Shown piece after piece: positions 26,467-37,870 of a DNA stretch of 64,000 nt (position 1 is its first letter; each line of letters begins with the position of its first letter). The DNA comes from Tomocerus qinae (taxonomy: Eukaryota > Arthropoda > Collembola > Entomobryomorpha > Tomoceridae), in assembly GCA_020055645.1 (NCBI GenBank), contig CM034547.1, positions 35,346,909-35,410,908 on the forward strand, given 5' to 3'. The notes under the pieces were generated by a model. That model had not been told where the DNA came from. It ran no database searches and worked only from the letters and a program-made list of their open reading frames with translations. The position numbers were made by a program, and so were the translations under genes.

Positions 26467-26743
26467 GAAGACGCGTAACGCTGAATGTGACTTTTTGCAC
26501 GAGTTCACATTTCATGTCATGGAAAGTAGTAGTCATGTGGTTGCCGTGTTCGATCCCTTCTTCTGTGTCGATTTGATTTCTTACTTTTCTGCAATCGGAG
26601 ATACAAAAACGAACTTGGCTATGCACATATGGGGGACTCCGGGCGCTTTATGTTTTACAGTTGTATTGAACAGCACAATATTTCCTGTTTCTGAAAATCC
26701 AAGCGTGACAGAAGAAACAGAAGACGCATCTACAATTCTATGA
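26467..26743 (+). CDS. Candidate terminal exon with a RAD9-like PCNA-fold segment
   Basis: An acceptor (TGTACCCCAG, with ATAACTAC upstream as a possible branch site) precedes 277 nt open in phase 2 to TGA at 26,741. The order of features resembles the second PCNA-like domain of RAD9, part of the RAD9-HUS1-RAD1 checkpoint clamp. There is an acidic/EF segment (LHEFTFHV), then a strand (HVVAVFD), a helix ending in LISYFSAI, and a strand-turn-strand LAMHIWGTPGALCFTV. In RAD9 proteins the last part typically reads L-x-I-H-F-D-x-P-G-(4)-F-T/S. The tail is acidic and Ser/Thr-rich (ENPSVTEETEDAST). Identity is low and only one exon is seen, so this is tentative. Upstream RAD9 exons were looked for and not found. 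Confidence 0.35.
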
Positions 26744-29700
26744 ACGCATATTCTCTTTTATAACTGCAACTTCATTCCATGTATTTCAAGAGGTATATTC
26801 AATTTCCCACTTGGAGTAGTAGGTATACAAAATAGAGTGAATACAAAGTACATTCTTATCCTCTTCACATACAAGTGTCTACATTCCCATTACAAGTACT
26901 CCTATTTACAATATTAACTCTACACAAAAGCTATAACTGATTAGCTGAGGAGTCTTATTCAGATAGCTACTCAGATTTGACGAACATTCTCCAAATTGCA
27001 ACATCAAGAATGTACAAATTAAACTTAGTACCTATTACAGCATTGCAATTTGTGAGATATAGTTTTAAAAGTGCTATACGACAAATCTAGAAACAGTAAA
27101 TTGTCTACTATAGCTTTAATCGGTATCAAGTATCTTGTTGGATGACTAAAAACATTAGCAAATGGTTACTTGAGTTCATAAAACATTATTCATATTTGAG
27201 AAGATCTCTCCTTGGGAAGGGGGTTGAGGGGAAAGCAAGGAAAAGAGCAAGATTGAAAATGATTCACTGTTAAAAATCTTAGGGAAAAGCTGGAATTTGA
27301 CATCACCATTCAATTCACTACATCTTTATGGTCGTTTTATAATGCACTATAACATTAGATTATGCCATGCCATTATAATGTGAATGTGTGTGCAGAGTAA
27401 AGAGCACTCTCTGGGAGCAATGTCATCACTCCTGACATCACTACCTGACTGAAGAAGACTATTGTAGTAGTAAAGGAAAAGTAAAACTTTCAACTTGGTA
27501 CTTGATCTATAATAGTGTACTCCTGTGAGAGTGCGGGTTGAGTGCGTGAGGCTGGAGGAACGCAAGAAAGTACAAATGCGTATCGAGATTTGTAACTTTG
27601 GCTTTGAAAAGCAAGTGGCTCTACTTTTCCCCATTTCCCCTATTGCATTTGGCTTTGTGTGTGAGGAGTTTTAGCATTATTATTATTTTCCTTCCTGTTT
27701 CCCTTTATTACCTACTTTTTGTGCCCAAAGTGCCAGAGTTCCTACAGAGCATTACATACCTAAATTCTATAAAAAGCACTAAGGGCTGCTATCAACTTAT
27801 CGTCAGATATAATAAAGCTTTTGCATATAGTGATAGATTATTCTTATAAGCCGTCCGGAGAACCAGTATTAAAAATAGCTTTCTTAACCCAGAATGTTGC
27901 AAACCAAAAAGAAAAGAGAGAGACGCACTTACATAAAGGAGAGTTTCATATTGTATTTGTATTGTATTGTATTGTTATGTGATGGTATGTTACATCCCAT
28001 TGCGTGCGTGACATTTGCTTCATTCATGATCCTTTCCCTTTCTTTCTCCTCAACAAAATCAAATCTTCCTTATCCTTACCGTTATATTCCCCTCGTCGCC
28101 TTTTACGCTCTCAGCTTTTACATTCATTCTTGATTTAATTCGCCTTTAGTCGACACGACTACGCATATCGGACTCTTGTACGTATCTATGTATTCCTAGT
28201 ACTCCTTGTACATTTCCTGCTTTTTCAATTCTGATCATTGTTAGTGTCATTTGACAGTTATACATGTTTCCAGTTCTTGTAATGCTATAAGCCAACGTTT
28301 GTTTGCTGATGAGAGCATATTCATAGTTGTACTGTTATAAGGAAAAGCAATGGAATTTAATGACAAATGAGGTGTGCTGATGGAAATAGTTTACTTAATG
28401 TGCTTCATTATTTTTATTGCCTTTCCTTTGCTATGGGTGTTAGAAAAGTATTATTTTTACACTACGATAAGCATAAGCGATTTATGCTTTTCAACTTTAA
28501 TAGTTTGCATTTGCATTCCTTTCGTTAAATATTTACGTCAATCGGTGAAAGTGATAAAAGTGAAACTTTTGTCAAGGAGAAATTGTATTTTTCACAACGC
28601 TTAGTTAAATGTAATAATATGGAGGTCATCACTGACTGTAATCATTTATCATGAAAATTATGACTTCATCGCGTTTTATCACCAATTTTACAAAACTAAT
28701 CATGTATTAATTAATAATCTAATTCATATCTACCGTTCACTGCTAGATGTATTTTATTTAAACAACATTCTTTGATTCTTTTTATGACACATTTATATTC
28801 TAATTACAAATCTAAGTTTGAGCTTCAAGAGTATCTTTGTACAGCAAACTGAAATGATACAAAGAAGGAATTTTAGGAGCAAAGCAACTTTATTTTGTGT
28901 ATAATGGGCTAACAGTTCTAGTCTTCTCTAAACAGCCATTTGTGCAAGCTACTTTGTATTATTTTACTCGCTATCAAATATCAAAGGGGTAAGAGCGTAT
29001 ATCTTTAAGCCCACTCGAGACAGAAATGAACTCAGCTCAAGGGAAGAATTATCGTGGATAAATTCGCGATTGGAATATTTTATTGTTGACTGCACTTTGT
29101 ATGCATATGAAGCGTAACTTATTCCGAATAATAAGCGTGATCGTCGAGCGTAAAATTGCCACCTGAAAATCTAATATTGAGGAAATCTGGGTCGCATTCT
29201 ATTTACCTAGTCTACAGGCACCTACTGATAGATAGTGATTCTAATTTCAAGTCGAACGCAGAACGAACATTTGCATTTACTTTTCTTTCTTCGCAATTCT
29301 GTTCTTTGAATCGTGAGGATCTTAGAGCAGTGTGTAAGCCTATGATAATGATTTCAGTCCCTTATAAATTCGACTTATTACTACAGTATATCAACTCATG
29401 ACGTTCTTATATGTGCTCCTATTTCCCAGTTTAAGCATAGGCTTTCAAAATTAGATATTCTCTTCTCCATATAGCTATGTTGTTCGCCGAAAATAGAGGA
29501 CCTTGTTTATCTACAGTATGCAAAATAAGAGCTGAAATACCCACATAAACTTTGTTCCTAGTGGCAGACTGCCTAATAAGAGAGAACTGAATCTATTAGA
29601 TTTATTTCCAAACAGGTTAGTGAAAAAAAGTTTTCCTGCTTCTACTACAACGGCCAAGATTCACGATTGGGAATACAGTATTGATCAATTTATGAATTTT

Positions 29701-32700
29701 CTGTATCACATCATCAACAACAATGGGGAAATGTATGAAAAGTCTACTTTTCCAGATTGAATAGGCCGTAATTCTTTCTAGAGCAACTGAAAGTCAAAAG
29801 TTAAGGGCATTCATCATCTCTAGGATTATCTTATAGGTGACTATAGCATTCATAATTACTGCTGCTATTTATTATTCGCTAAGAAATATTGTAAAATTTA
29901 CGACACGGAAGTCGGAAATGCTGTTACATAACTTTAGCGCTATCTGTAGCAGTACTTTTAATTTTTCGAACGGTAAAAGTAACTTAACTTTTACGTAACT
30001 GTATTTTTTAACAAAAATCAGTTGGCCCATTAGATATTTTGTATGTCTACCTTGTTTTTAGATAATAAATATGAGATCGTTTTCCATTTTATATGCCCAG
30101 ACGATTGAAATTTACATGAAAATACTTAATAGTTGTAGTACAAAGCATTTTCAACACTAACCAGTCTTCTGATGGTTGAGCATCTAGAAATGAAGTTTCG
30201 ACCTATAAACTGCGTACTCCTAAACATTTATAGCTGCGTATAATGAGATCGTAGTGTGTACTTTGGTATTTAGATTAGAGCCGTCGATTTAGTTTATGTG
30301 CAGAAAGTTTAAAAGAACGAAAGAAAATCAATGACACACGCTCCACGGACTAAGGACACACTTGTATTAGAGACAGGTACGACAACGGCATTATGTACAT
30401 ATAGTAGCTATTATCAATAGCTACGTGTAGTTTCTACTAGGAAAAACTTGATAGTATTTGTGCCTCGCCATACACAACACTGACGATAAGTAAGAGTATT
30501 TTAAGTGAAAAACTTTGACAGACTGCCAGAGAAATCCGAGCAAAAGGAAGAGTACATGTAGGTCTCTAGTAGGTTGAAGTAAATGAGGAGAGAAAGCGTT
30601 GAGTGAAAGTCAGAGAGAAAGTGAAGTAGAAGAGACTTTAACTGCTGCGTATTAAGTTGAGTAGACTCAATCAGTAGATAGAAAGCACACCTTTATACCC
30701 TGTGCAGATATCAACCCGTAGGTTGGAGCACACAAAGAACACCGAGCGTGACATGACAGACAATGTAATGCAATGTTTTACTTTGGATACATCTGAATTA
30801 AACATACGAAGGTAAATATTCCGGAGAAAGAGTCAAACCGTGTTTAAGATTCAAGTTGAGAAGTTGAAAAGACACAGTTACCTCGTTAGGCTTGGCAGAC
30901 AACAGACTAGCCCATCCAGTTCCATTCTATTCCTCTTCTCCTACCAATTCCACTGAGCTCTCTTCTCAGCTTTCTAACTATTCAGTTTGTCTCATCACAT
31001 CCGATGCCTAAAATCTCTCCAGGCACAACCATTCTAATATAAACGTTTATACAGAATTTATATCATTGTTTTCTACGGGGGGTTTCCCACAATGAACTTG
31101 ATTCGTTGTAGATATTCATAGCAACTTACACAATATGTACTTATTTTAATAACCAAAAAGAAAAAATATCAGGCGTGGGGTCAAATAGATTTGTGACATT
31201 TCAATTAAATATACATTCACCCAGAGATGTGTTAATAAAACTAGTTATGGTGAAAAATTAATCAATTATAAACGCCGAACATTATAATTTTGACATATTT
31301 AAATTAACCACATATACACAGCTGTAATAGATACTGCTGTGAAGAATCATATTATTATGATTTTGTAACTAAATAATTCACCAACGTTATGTAGGAAAAA
31401 TGATTTTCTGAGACCGGATGCTGCACGCAGGCTAGGCGAAGACAGGGAAGGGAACGGGGTAGTTTTTCCTGAACAGAGTCATATCTGAATGGAAAGAGTA
31501 TTTAGAAAAGAGCCAAAAGAGCATGTTAGGGTGTTATCTGTGTCTGGATTAAGAAGAACTGGTGTAACCCGTCTGAGATAGGGAAAGCATATGTGAAAAA
31601 ACACGTGAAGTCTCGCTTTCTCTTTCATTTGGTTTCTTTTGTCTTCTTCGGCCATCAGACAAGGTTCATATAGCTGATAGTCACCTCCGGACGGATGAAT
31701 ATAGTAAAATTTTGAGTAGAGTGGAGGGCAGAGTGTTGAGAGTGTTCTGTGGTAGTTATTCACATATATTATCCTACAAGGTTATATACTGTTCTGTAGT
31801 GTATTTTAGAAAAGTGTAGTTAAGCTGTGTCTACATACCCCTATTGCAAAAAATAGGCAGAGTCTAAATGGTTATTTATTGCGACGTTTACACTCGGGTT
31901 TAATGAAAAAACAGTATGGCAAGATTTTTTATTGCACTACATATTTTTTCACATTTTCATTTCTTATTCCAAGCGAAAAGATCTGGAGAATACACGAGAG
32001 TGAAATGGAAAAGAATTTTCGGGAGCATTCTGCTTGAGAAAAGTGCTCCCAGTCAAAGTCAAACAAGGGAAAGCAACCGCATATAGAGACAGGGCATAAC
32101 GTATAACATATGGGCAGGGGAAAGGAACCACACAAGGAACATATCTCTGAAGAGGCAGGCAATAGGAAAATACACAGCCCGACCACAACTCTCGTGGAAA
32201 TGGATGCATTGCATTTGCAATGTCACGCTAGGCCCTGCCAAACTAGTCACACTCTACAAGGGCTATACTCAATACTAAACAAGACTTATAGAGGACGGTT
32301 TTGCTTTGTCTTCGTTTCCTTTGGCATGGCCAGAGACTCCAAGAGACAATACTCTCCACGATTTCAATGTGAGCTTCAAATCCACACCACATTCACCCAG
32401 AGAACGAGTAATAGCTCCATTGTCTTAGTTTTTTATCCGGCCATGTATAAATATGCTGTGTGGAAAACGCAAATAAAATTCCAATTACTATATAACCGTT
32501 ATAAATTCAAAGCGAAAAAACATTTTTATATGAATACTAACATTATGTCTTGTCTTGGCATTGCATTGGCATGGAACAGCTTCTTATTTGTTTGGCCCAC
32601 TGAAGAAAGCAATAATTTCGTAGAGAAGCTTGAAGAACACTTTTCACAGCTTTCACTTCACCTAAATCACTGAAACAGAATAGGCACTTTCTCCTTTGTT

Positions 32701-33597
32701 TTTCTCCAAACTATTCATCCCCACATTCTTACTTTTCAGTTATGCATTATGTTTCTATACTTATGAATCCTTTAGACCAAAATCTATTTAAGTCCCTGCT
32801 TCCTGAACTGGTTGCAACTGCAATGTTCATTCTATGACTAATACTTGGTGGCAAGAATCAGCCGAAAAAACTTGTTTCTGCTAAGTTATTAACTCGTAAG
32901 AATTCCTAACTACTTACATCCAGAAATTGTTGCGCTATGAAGGAAAATAATAAGTTTGTATTATGGCAATGGACTTTAATGGTTTTAAAAAGAATTTGCT
33001 ACTTTGCTAGTAACTTTCTTGGATGTATGAAAGACGTAGCAGCAACTACCAAAATGCATTTACTATTAATAGACATTTATCAAATTAAAGATGTTTGTCT
33101 AGTAAACTTCGATCCATTCCTTAATCTTATTTTCAACTTATTTGGTGATAAAGCCTATATACTTATATAATTCCGTGTGATAAAGTAATTTGTGTAGACA
33201 AGCATTATGCAGATAAGTAATAAATAATACTCGTTTTTAGAAATCGTTAAGAATATTTTTTATGAGAAGCAACTACATATAATACTTCTACATATAATAC
33301 TTGAAAAGAAACACGAAATATTTTTGTGTAAAATGACTTAGCAATTCAAGTCGCCTGAAATGAGAAACTTTAAAATATGTAAGGCGCCGTCAATGCCGGT
33401 TTTGCCCTTTGCAGCAAACAAACACACGAAGTAAGAATAATGAATTACTTCTTCGCGGAAATTCTCTTTGGTAATTATTTTGGGTCCGAAGGAACTTCAT
33501 TATTTTGGTGATTCACTAAACTACGATAGATAGTATCAGCATCTTTCAAAATGAAGTTGATTTGCAGGCTGATTTGGAAACAATTCGACAAAAACAG
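26744..33597. other. Largely featureless AT-rich DNA
   Basis: No family-level match. Weak coding-like patches occur at 27,500-27,590 (plus: RVECVRLEERKKVQMRIEI), at 29,220-29,330 (plus, before a GTAAGC) and at 31,600-31,700 (minus: YEPCLMAEEDKRNQMKEKAR). Each lacks a complete set of good splice signals. A short TATTG microsatellite lies near 27,950. Confidence 0.35.
32110..32673 (+). CDS. Unassigned 187-codon ORF
   Basis: This is the longest uninterrupted frame in the window. It begins at ATG after ATAACAT and ends with TGA. The first 60 residues are hydrophilic (MGRGKEPHKEHISEEAGNRK at the start); the rest is a mixture without domain, repeat, signal peptide or conserved motif. An ORF of this length is uncommon but not impossible by chance here. 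Short minus-strand frames also cross its 5' part. There is no promoter, splice or homology support. Confidence 0.2.
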   Translation: MGRGKEPHKEHISEEAGNRKIHSPTTTLVEMDALHLQCHARPCQTSHTLQGLYSILNKTYRGRFCFVFVSFGMARDSKRQYSPRFQCELQIHTTFTQRTSNSSIVLVFYPAMYKYAVWKTQIKFQLLYNRYKFKAKKHFYMNTNIMSCLGIALAWNSFLFVWPTEESNNFVEKLEEHFSQLSLHLNH

Positions 33598-33737
33598 TTT
33601 GTCTAAATTGGTCTAAGTTCGTCTAAATTGGTCTAAGTTTGCCTAAATTGGTCTAAGTTCGTCTAAATTGGTCTAAGTTTGCCTAAATTGGTCTAAGTTC
33701 GTCTAAATTGGTCTAAGTTTGTCTAAATTGGTCTAAC
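33598..33737. repeat. Tandem array of a 20-bp unit, about 7 copies
   Basis: The unit GTCTAAATTGGTCTAAGTTY is repeated without gaps. Each unit is itself a degenerate double of GTCTAAATTG/GTCTAAGTTY. The last base alternates C,T,C,T and the copies after T start GCCT, so the array has a 40-bp higher-order period, a sign of recent two-unit duplication. Confidence 0.9.
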
Positions 33738-34127
33738 TCTCAAATAATTTTTCCCCGAAGGTTACTGTAAGAAATGCTTACTCATTGTTATTTTTCCATG
33801 TTATAGATGTACAAACAGTATGCTGAGAAATGCAATTGTATGTATATCTTATACCTTGGAAGAATAAGACGTTTGCTGGATGTTGAGAATAAATGAACAA
33901 ATTAGATAAAGGAATAGATGTCTTTTCTACAGTATGTATTGAAAGTGGGTATACATAGGAGTTTATGGGTATATATAGAATTTTAGTATCCATAGCACTT
34001 TCATTGTTAGTATACAGTACACAAGTTCAATTTGCAATTTTTACCAGCCAATTATTATTTCATTGTTCGTCTCTCTTTCCTTCTTTTCGCAATAAACAAT
34101 GCGTTGCTTCAATCTGAAGAACTCAAT

Positions 34128-34247
34128 ATGGATAAACTGTCAATAAGTGAGCGAATTAAAATTGTAAAGATGCGGACAACAATGTCGTTACGAAAGGTAG
34201 CTGAGGAATTCACTATCCTGGAAAGACAGTTAGCATCAGAAAAGTAG
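34128..34247 (+). pseudogene. Mariner-like transposase N-terminal fragment, left arm
   Basis: A 39-codon frame begins MDKLSISERIKIVKMRTTMS and continues LRKVAEEF, the helix-turn-helix start of a mariner-type transposase (ERxxIVxxxxxxxSLRKVAEEF). It stops at TAG where the inverted-repeat arm gives way to the tandem array. It is a truncated copy with no catalytic part attached. Confidence 0.7.
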
Positions 34248-34254
34248 CAGTTAC

Positions 34255-34520
34255 CACAGATCATGATCACTTGATCATGATCATCATGGTCACTTGATCA
34301 TGATCATCATGGTCACTTGATCATGATCATCATGGTCACTTGATCATGATCATCATGGTCACTTGATCATGATCATCATGGTCACTTGATCATGATCATC
34401 ATGGTCACTTGATCATGATCATCATGGTCACTTGATCATGATCATCATGGTCACTTGATCATGATCATCATGGTCACTTGATCATCATCATCATGGTCAC
34501 TTGATGATCCATCATGGTCA
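34255..34520. repeat. Tandem array of a 23-bp TGATCA-rich unit, about 11 copies
   Basis: The core TGATCATGATCATCATGG plus TCACT is repeated head to tail with almost no divergence until the last two copies. Every unit contains the palindrome TGATCATGATCA. The array occupies the centre of the palindromic mariner derivative, exactly between the arm end and the catalytic fragment. Confidence 0.9.
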
Positions 34521-34643
34521 AGTTTCATCTAACCAATTCCTAACTTGTATGGCATAATGTGGGGGAGCACTGTCTTGCTGAAACCAAATGTTGTAAGGAT
34601 CCACTCCCTTAGCATCCAATTCAGAAATCAAAAAATTGTCGTC
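34518..34643 (-). pseudogene. Mariner-like transposase catalytic-domain fragment
   Basis: Read on the minus strand, this gives DPYNIWFQQDSAPPHYAIQV and then RNWLDET before a stop. WFQQDxAPPHY with VRxWLDE is the segment around the second catalytic aspartate (the D of QQD) of mariner-type DDE/DDD transposases. An in-frame TAG immediately upstream (34,646-34,644) shows the frame is dead. Its orientation matches the right-arm N-terminal copy, not the left one. Confidence 0.8.
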
Positions 34644-34691
34644 CTACTTTTGGTAAGTTTTTGACGGAACTAGTCTTATCAAACCGAGATG

Positions 34692-34805
34692 TTCTGATGC
34701 TAACTGTCTTTCCAGGATAGTGAATTTCTCAGCCACCTTTCGTAACGACATTGTTGTCCGCATCTTTACAATTTCACTTCGCTCACTTATTGACAGTTTA
34801 TCCAT
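34692..34805 (-). pseudogene. Mariner-like transposase N-terminal fragment, right-arm copy
   Basis: This is an inverted duplicate of the left-arm fragment. ATG at 34,805 on the minus strand starts the same MDKLSISER frame, and the copies differ only by scattered substitutions. After the region equivalent to the end of the left arm, the sequence continues toward the catalytic fragment at 34,643, with about 48 bp of degraded linker. Confidence 0.7.
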
Positions 34806-35470
34806 ATTGAGTTCTTCAGATTAAAACAACGCATTATTTATTACGAAAAGAAGGAAAGAGAGACGAACAATGAAAGCTTAGATGATGATATGAAAGATAT
34901 TGAGCTTTTGTACTGTGAACTAACAATGAAAGTGCTATGGATACTAAAATTCTATGTATACCCATAAACTCCTATGTATACCCACTTTCAATACATACTG
35001 TATATAATACAGTATTTTATTTCATGAATATATCTAAGAAAACGACACAAAAAGTGAGAAATGCAGCTTAATTTCGTTTCCATGTACATTGGAATGAGTA
35101 GAAAAAGTGACTCATAATACCCAAAACAGCATGAAAATAGGCAATAGTGCATTTATAAATAAAGATAATGGTTCATATGATTAAAACGAAGCGAAAGCTC
35201 CGGAGTTAGAAGTCAAAACTAAAGGTTTAGCTACGTAGTCAAAGCTCCTAGGGAAAGCTATCGCTCCAAAATCTATGAATAAAGTTTTTCTTTTACTACC
35301 TAGCAACATCTTAGAAATTTGTTGCAAAACGAAGCTTTCGCTTCAGCTTTACAACAGCGCATGAGCAGAGTATGGCAAAATGAAAATAAGACGACAATAA
35401 TATTTGCTGTGCAATTTCATTTCGAATGTTCAATAAAAAATAAAAACGAAGCTGTGGAAGATCTGCGAAG

Positions 35471-36348
35471 ATGGATTCAGACGGAGAAGAAACCGAACGT
35501 CAAACTGAAGAAATGACAAATAGACAACTTACTTTTGTCATGATTCTAAAAAATTATCCTGTCCTCCTCGAAAAGTCCCAAATTCCAGCGGTGAAGACAG
35601 CAAAATCTGTAGCTGCACAGCTTATGATAAAAGACGTGACTGCTTCTCTTGGAGAAAATTTAAACGAAAAAAGTCTTTTCAAAAAATTGACGAATATGAA
35701 AACCAAAATCAAGCAGAAGACTGATGAAAACAAAACTGGTAACCGTAAAATCTGTCTTAACCGATGGGAAAAAATTTTCTTCCAGCTATTGAAGCCAGAA
35801 TCAAATCCAGTTTTCGCAAAGGTGCCAGGTACTGACTACTACTTTGTGTAATTAAGTAACTACCAATTAGTAATTCACCTTTGCCCTAATCAATAGACGC
35901 CAATAAAGACAAATATGAAATGACATTATATCTAATAATGAATATTATAAATCCAGGAGCACTGTCATCGGGAGTCGAAACCCCAATACAAAGCATAGCA
36001 CATCGACCCGTAACACCTTTGGCATTGGAAGCAACTACAGGTTCAAAAATTGATTCGACAATTCCCCCACCGCCTGATTCAGCAAAGAAAAGGAAATCAG
36101 CTGAAAATATTTTAAAGGGTGCAGAAACTGAAGATACACTTATCTTGTCAACATCCCAACTTCAACGATTAGTTTTGCTTGAGCAACTGCAATTAATTAA
36201 GTTAAAGAAATTAAAGTTAGAAAAGGAGTTAAACAGTGATTTTACAGACGTAAGCTCTTTCGATATTCACATTCTAGGTATTTTACAGACATTTATTATG
36301 GTAAAAATGTATCACATTGTACTGAAGAAATACAAATTGCTAAAATAG
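35471..36348 (+). CDS. Harbinger accessory Myb/SANT-like DNA-binding protein
   Basis: The inferred gene has two exons: 35,471-35,828 and 35,957-36,348, with a 128-bp intron (GTACTG ... AATCCAG, phase 1), giving about 249 residues. The N-terminal third (about residues 17-110) has the helical Myb/SANT-like pattern found in Harbinger partner proteins: LTFVMILKNYPVLLEKSQIP, then LNEKSLFKKLTNMKTKIKQK and a terminal LNRWEKIFFQLL. A Pro/Ser-rich linker with a basic KKRK (likely nuclear signal) follows. A Leu-rich coiled coil near residues 190-215 (LQRLVLLEQLQLIKLKKLKL) could mediate dimerisation. In this superfamily the partner carries the nuclease into the nucleus and binds the ends. The frame looks intact if the intron is removed; without splicing it stops at TAA 35,849. 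Confidence 0.75.
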
Positions 36349-36419
36349 AAATTTGCAATGTACGAGTATGGCTGTAATTAATTTTGCAATTTATAAATCA
36401 TATTAATCCAAATAAATCT

Positions 36420-37509
36420 TTAAGAATCACGGTTTCTATAAACAATTTCGGCCATTCGCTGTCGCACCATTTGTCCACGAGCTCTAGTTTGAGCGTCAGA
36501 CGGTTCTTCCTCTACGCACGGCAAATCTTCAATCTCTAGCTCATCAAAATCATTTGCATCATTTAAATACTTGGCAACATTATGGAGAATAAAGCAGCAT
36601 AAAATGATCCCAGGCACACTGTCAGTAGCGACTCGAACTTTGTAGTGTAAAATCGGAAATCTTCTCTTCACTTGACCAAAGCATCTTTCTATAATCACCC
36701 GTTCTTTTGCGTAAATTCTATTGAAGTATCTCTGTACATCGGAATCCGGATTCTGAAACGGGTGATCAACCAAGGAGCCAAGGCGTATCCGCTGTCCCCA
36801 AGTAATGCTGTTTCTTCTGTCTTAGTTTTAAGAAATCGACAAATTTCAGAATTTTTGAAAATTCGACTGTCGTGCACTGAGCCTGGGTACTCGGCAGAGA
36901 CACTGGTGAAAACTTCATTGGCATTGCAAGTTGCTTGAACATTTATACTTGCGTAACGCTTTCTATTGATGTACTCGTCCCCGCTAATGGATGGTTTAGT
37001 TATGCGTACATGTGTGCAATCTATAGCACCGATTATGCAAGGAATTGAAAATTTTTCCCGCCATTCATTCTTAGCTACTAAAATTTCCGCTGCACTTCAG
37101 GAAATCTTATCCATGCTTTCATTTTCTCCAATATTTTTCTTTTAACCTGCAATTTACGGCAAAAATTGATTTGAATATGTACATTAGCTATCGGACATTA
37201 GACAAAATTTAAATCTATTCTAACCTTGTGAATCGTTTTGCAAGCTGTTGACTGGTCTATGCCAAGATCTTCTGCCACTCCAGTTTGAAATCCCGGGTCA
37301 GAAATATATCTTAAAAATGTTTGCATTTGCTGCTTACTTGACAAAGCTCCACCCCTTGTTTCGAAACCTTCTCCAAGAAAATGGCTTGAAATCCATTCTA
37401 CATTCTCTTCGTCGAAACGATACAAGCTTCGAAAGTTTTTTGTTTCGGTGTGCTTGCGTGTTTTGTAAAGCTTTCTGGATCGAATAACTGGCAATGGCAG
37501 TTCTGCCAT
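36420..37509 (-). pseudogene. HARBI1-type DDE transposase, frameshifted
   Basis: Exon 1 (37,509-37,225) encodes an N-terminal domain with RFDEENVEWISSHFLGEGF and an HTH region (GVAEDLGIDQSTACKTIHK). A 78-bp intron (GTTAGA ... TTGCAG) follows, then the nuclease. DDE landmarks are present: GAIDCTHV (first D), EYPGSVHDSRIF (second D), LLGDSGY, and ERVIIERCFGQVKRRFPIL (E). The gene is broken twice. Near 37,075-37,085 a lost base gives two stops just after RFPEVQRK, and near 36,764-36,779 an apparent 4-nt loss after GYALAPWL shifts the frame before DHPFQNP. The intact family is about 350 residues. All three catalytic positions survive, so decay looks fairly recent. Confidence 0.85.
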
Positions 37510-37870
37510 TATGGTCTGTAAACTGTGATTTACGTAACTGTTGTTTGATTAAGCTTTTATTGCGTTTATGTCTAAAAATTGTTTGACTAAAGATTCAGAA
37601 AACAGGTTGTAGTCAAAGCTGGATCAGCTTCATGAGGTGATCCTCATTTTCCTAGCTTTCGCTATGAAGGAGAAGCATTTGCTTCGATTTTATTCATGTC
37701 AAAATGCATTGTTGACTACATATCGGAGCGAAAGTCATGGCTACCGTAGCTTTTACTTTTGACTTGGATCGAAGCTGTAGCTAAACCTTTTGCTTCGATT
37801 TTTATTCATAAACTTCGAAGCTTTCGCTTAAAAATTTGGAGTTAAAGCAAAAGCTTCTTTTTATTCATGC

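Larger units (their letters stand above)
33930..35000. mobile_element. 1,071-bp palindromic mariner-like derivative
   Basis: The ends are CAGTATGTATTGAAAGTGGG and its complement, flanked by TA (33,928-33,929 and 35,001-35,002), so this is a Tc1/mariner-superfamily insertion. The arms, about 310 bp each (33,930-34,241 and 34,692-35,000), are near-identical inverted copies of the same 5' region, including the first codons of the transposase. Between them lie a tandem array (34,255-34,520) and a fragment of the catalytic domain. The right end is thus a second, inverted left end rather than the original 3' terminus. The element cannot encode transposase but keeps two good termini. Confidence 0.85.
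35175..37870. mobile_element. PIF/Harbinger DNA transposon, two genes, transposase decayed
   Basis: The element has a plus-strand Myb/SANT-like accessory gene and a minus-strand HARBI1-type nuclease gene that converge, the usual two-gene Harbinger plan. Imperfect inverted termini are visible: ATGATTAAAACGAAGCGAAA on the left and, reverse-complemented on the right, ATGAATAAAAAGAAGC. A shared word AAAGGTTTAGCTAC lies further in on each side. The subterminal regions are full of GAAGC/GCTTCG words in both orientations. The exact ends and the 3-bp target duplication could not be fixed, so coordinates are approximate. Confidence 0.8.

Noticed and set aside
31929-32250. Three overlapping minus-strand ORFs of 63-85 codons
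   Set aside because: They are mutual frame shadows and overlap the 187-codon plus-strand ORF; no motifs or splice signals.
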